From RGIG8306 sp964426655 (GTDB lineage Bacteria; Bacillota; Clostridia; Lachnospirales; Lachnospiraceae), in NCBI GenBank assembly GCA_964426655.1, contig CAYRQT010000005.1:18489-82488 (forward strand): a DNA stretch of 64,000 bases, read 5' to 3'. Below the pieces are notes generated by a model. The model made no database searches, had not been told where the DNA came from, and saw only the letters and a program-made list of their open reading frames with translations. Made by a program: the position numbers and the translations under genes. Positions within the stretch are counted from its first letter, which is position 1, and each line of letters starts with the position of its first letter. Positions 62,417 through 64,000 of the stretch are shown piece after piece.

Positions 62417-62438
62417 CGTAATACAGGAGGGTATGCAT

Positions 62439-63479
62439 ATGATACGAGTAGGAATCATTGGCGCTACCGGGTATGCCGGCAACGAGCTGGTCAGGCTTCT
62501 TTTACAGCATCCCGAGGCGGAAATTGTGTGGTATGGGTCCAAAAGCTATATTGAAAAACCCTATGCCCAGGTGTACAGGAACATGTTCCGGCTGGTGGAA
62601 GATCTTTGCCTGGATGACAAAATAGAAGAAATGAGTGAAGTTTGTGACGTGATCTTTACGGCTACGCCCCAAGGGTACTGTTTTTCCATCCTGACAGAGA
62701 ATATTTTGCAAAAGGTCAAGGTCATTGATCTGAGTGCAGATTTCCGTCTCAAGGATCCGGCGGTGTATGAACAATGGTATGGCCTTACCCATACGGCCAA
62801 AGCCTATATTCAGGAGGCGGTATATGGGTTATGTGAGTTGAATCGCAGTAAGGTGCCGGGAGCAAGGCTGCTTGCCAATCCAGGCTGTTATCCTACCTGC
62901 TCTACATTGTCCATCTATCCCTTATTAAAGGAAGGGGCCATTGAGACAGAAGGTATTATTGTGGATGCCAAATCCGGTACTTCAGGAGCTGGAAGAGGGG
63001 CAAAAGTGGATAATTTATTCTGTGAGGTGAATGAATCCATGAAGGCCTATGGAGTTGCCACCCACAGACATACACCGGAAATTGAAGAACAGCTAAGCTA
63101 TGCAGCAGGGAAACCGGTGCTCATCAACTTCACGCCCCATCTGGTGCCCATGAACAGGGGCATTCTGGTGACGGCATATGGAAAAGCCAAAGCTGGCCTG
63201 ACCCAGGAAGAAATCCGAAGAATTTACGAAAGCTATTATGAAAAGGAGCCTTTTGTCAGGGTATTGCCGGAGGGAACCGTGCCGGAGACCCGTTGGGTAA
63301 GGGGCAGCAATTATGTGGATGTTAATGCGAAACTGGATCCCAGAACAGGCAGGGTTATTATGATGGGAGCCATAGACAATCTGGTAAAAGGGGCAGCAGG
63401 ACAGGCAGTGCAGAACATGAATCTGCTCTTTGGCCTTCCGGAGACCACCGGGCTTTTACAGGTACCCATGTTCCCATAG
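62439..63479 (+). CDS. argC: N-acetyl-gamma-glutamyl-phosphate reductase
   Basis: A 346-residue NADP-dependent enzyme of arginine synthesis. Rossmann opening IGATGYAGNELVRLL, catalytic Cys in ANPGCYPTCSTL (about residue 150), and HRHTPEIEEQL with the catalytic His. AGGAGG at 62425-62430 is eight bases from ATG 62439; ATG 62433 is too close and the long upstream frame lies inside the leader and ARG box. Confidence 0.96.
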   Translation: MIRVGIIGATGYAGNELVRLLLQHPEAEIVWYGSKSYIEKPYAQVYRNMFRLVEDLCLDDKIEEMSEVCDVIFTATPQGYCFSILTENILQKVKVIDLSADFRLKDPAVYEQWYGLTHTAKAYIQEAVYGLCELNRSKVPGARLLANPGCYPTCSTLSIYPLLKEGAIETEGIIVDAKSGTSGAGRGAKVDNLFCEVNESMKAYGVATHRHTPEIEEQLSYAAGKPVLINFTPHLVPMNRGILVTAYGKAKAGLTQEEIRRIYESYYEKEPFVRVLPEGTVPETRWVRGSNYVDVNAKLDPRTGRVIMMGAIDNLVKGAAGQAVQNMNLLFGLPETTGLLQVPMFP

Positions 63480-63492
63480 AAAGGCAGGCACC

Positions 63493-63942
63493 ATGACCAT
63501 ACGGGCAATGACAGCAGAAGATTATGAAGGGGTTTATGGCCTTTGGAAAACCATTGACGGCTTTGCCCTGCGAAGTGTGGACGATTCCCAGGAAAACATT
63601 GTCCGGTTTCTGGCACGCAATTCCGGCATTAGCGTAGTGGCAGAGGTGGAAGGAAAAATCATCGGCGCCATCCTCAGCGGTCATGACGGCCGTCGGGGGG
63701 GCCTCTATCATGTGTGTGTCCATAAGGCCTACAGAAACCAGGGCATTGCCCATAAAATGCTGGCATTTGTACTGGATGCTTTGAAAAAGGAAGGCATCAG
63801 CAAGGTGAATCTGGTGGCGTTCGTGTCGAATCACATTGGCAATACCTTCTGGCAGCATGCCGGCTGGACTTTCAGGGAAGATCTGAACACCTATGACTAC
63901 ACCCTGAATCCGGAAAATCAGATTACAGTGAATCACGTATAA
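63493..63942 (+). CDS. GNAT-family N-acetyltransferase within the arg operon
   Basis: A 149-residue acetyltransferase. The acetyl-CoA loop is HKAYRNQGIAHKML (about 80-93), and a C-terminal FWQHAGWTFREDLNTYDY follows. AAGGCAGG precedes the ATG; the frame is open into argC but the true start is set by this site. It lies 13 bases after argC and 14 before the next gene, so an arginine-pathway role such as N-acetylglutamate formation is possible, but many GNAT proteins of this size act on unrelated amines. Confidence 0.85.
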   Translation: MTIRAMTAEDYEGVYGLWKTIDGFALRSVDDSQENIVRFLARNSGISVVAEVEGKIIGAILSGHDGRRGGLYHVCVHKAYRNQGIAHKMLAFVLDALKKEGISKVNLVAFVSNHIGNTFWQHAGWTFREDLNTYDYTLNPENQITVNHV

Positions 63943-63956
63943 ACAGGAGGAGAAGT

Positions 63957-64000
63957 TTGAAACAAAAAAGTAGAGGTAAGCCAATAAAAAAGGGTATAGC
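63957..64000 (+). CDS. Start of the next arg-operon gene (probably argJ), cut by the window edge
   Basis: A strong AGGAGGAG at 63944-63951 is followed after five bases by TTG 63957, opening a basic frame of 14 codons (MKQKSRGKPIKKGI) that runs off the window. By operon logic (argC, then argJ) and the KGI ending, it may be the N terminus of ornithine acetyltransferase ArgJ. Only the frame and ribosome site are seen. Confidence 0.4.
   Translation, partial: MKQKSRGKPIKKGI

Noticed and set aside
1..64000. tRNA, rRNA, CRISPR, insertion-sequence or phage genes
   Set aside because: I looked for cloverleaf ends, spaced direct repeats, transposases, integrases and structural phage genes and found none that I could support.

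Overview
The window looks like a chromosomal segment of a Bacillota (Clostridia) bacterium, most likely a Lachnospiraceae member. This is inferred from gene content and gene style only: strong AGGAGG ribosome sites, sigma-A-type promoters, AraC/YesN-type two-component regulation, split L-serine dehydratase (sdaAA/sdaAB), an eight-gene F-type ATP synthase operon and an arginine cluster. No rRNA, tRNA, CRISPR array, insertion sequence or prophage was seen. Six runs of N (8111-8120, 10125-10180, 34901-34910, 42351-42361, 47751-47764, 58085-58094) show a gapped draft assembly. Two further genes (alpha/beta hydrolase at 22533-23319, FGGY kinase at 36609-38217) carry single frame breaks that may be real or sequence error.

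Layout. 1-3990: the end of a DUF4003-like gene, then a PLD-nuclease/SF2-helicase/DUF3427 protein paired with a NUDIX hydrolase, a candidate DNA-repair or defence module. 4129-5493: a MATE exporter. 5529-11718: one co-directional block with a serine hydrolase, an M29 aminopeptidase, two tandem HTH-cupin regulators, a dipeptide epimerase and an atypical LDH/MDH-family dehydrogenase; it reads as a cell-wall-peptide or D,L-dipeptide scavenging operon. 11722-22525: a complete carbon-phosphorus lyase locus (phnD-C-E-E-G-H-I-J-K-M-L, then a PHP phosphodiesterase and a hexapeptide transferase) preceded by five regularly spaced Pho-box-like repeats. 22533-27898 (minus strand): Fe-dependent alcohol dehydrogenase, an ABC exporter of the FtsX/MacB type and a frameshifted alpha/beta hydrolase, from one consensus promoter. 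28065-28563: a Bcp peroxiredoxin.

28657-40423: an L-arabinose utilisation locus: YesN/YesM-type two-component system, furanose-type ABC importer (binding lipoprotein, double ATPase, two permeases), FGGY kinase, araA and araD. It is followed by a tiny HPr-like protein that keeps the regulatory serine region but lacks the catalytic histidine region. 40925-43625: a TetR regulator with a probable operator and a YhgE/Pip membrane protein. 43704-49088: CsbD-like protein, YhhN-like membrane protein, flavodoxin-family oxidoreductase, Lrp regulator converging on sdaAA/sdaAB, YkgJ-type cysteine-cluster protein and GreA. 49245-55708: ATP synthase operon atpBEFHAGDC; its c subunit looks proton-type. 55823-60670: SseB-like protein, CNNM/CorC-type membrane protein, lysophospholipase-like hydrolase and cardiolipin synthase. 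60769-64000: divergent argG and argC with ARG-box-like palindromes between them, a GNAT acetyltransferase and the first codons of the next arg gene, probably argJ.

Three places (before the serine hydrolase, before the Lrp regulator, before atpB) show a good promoter followed within about 20-40 nt by a terminator-like hairpin and then the gene. This recurring layout could mean leader attenuation or very short RNAs.
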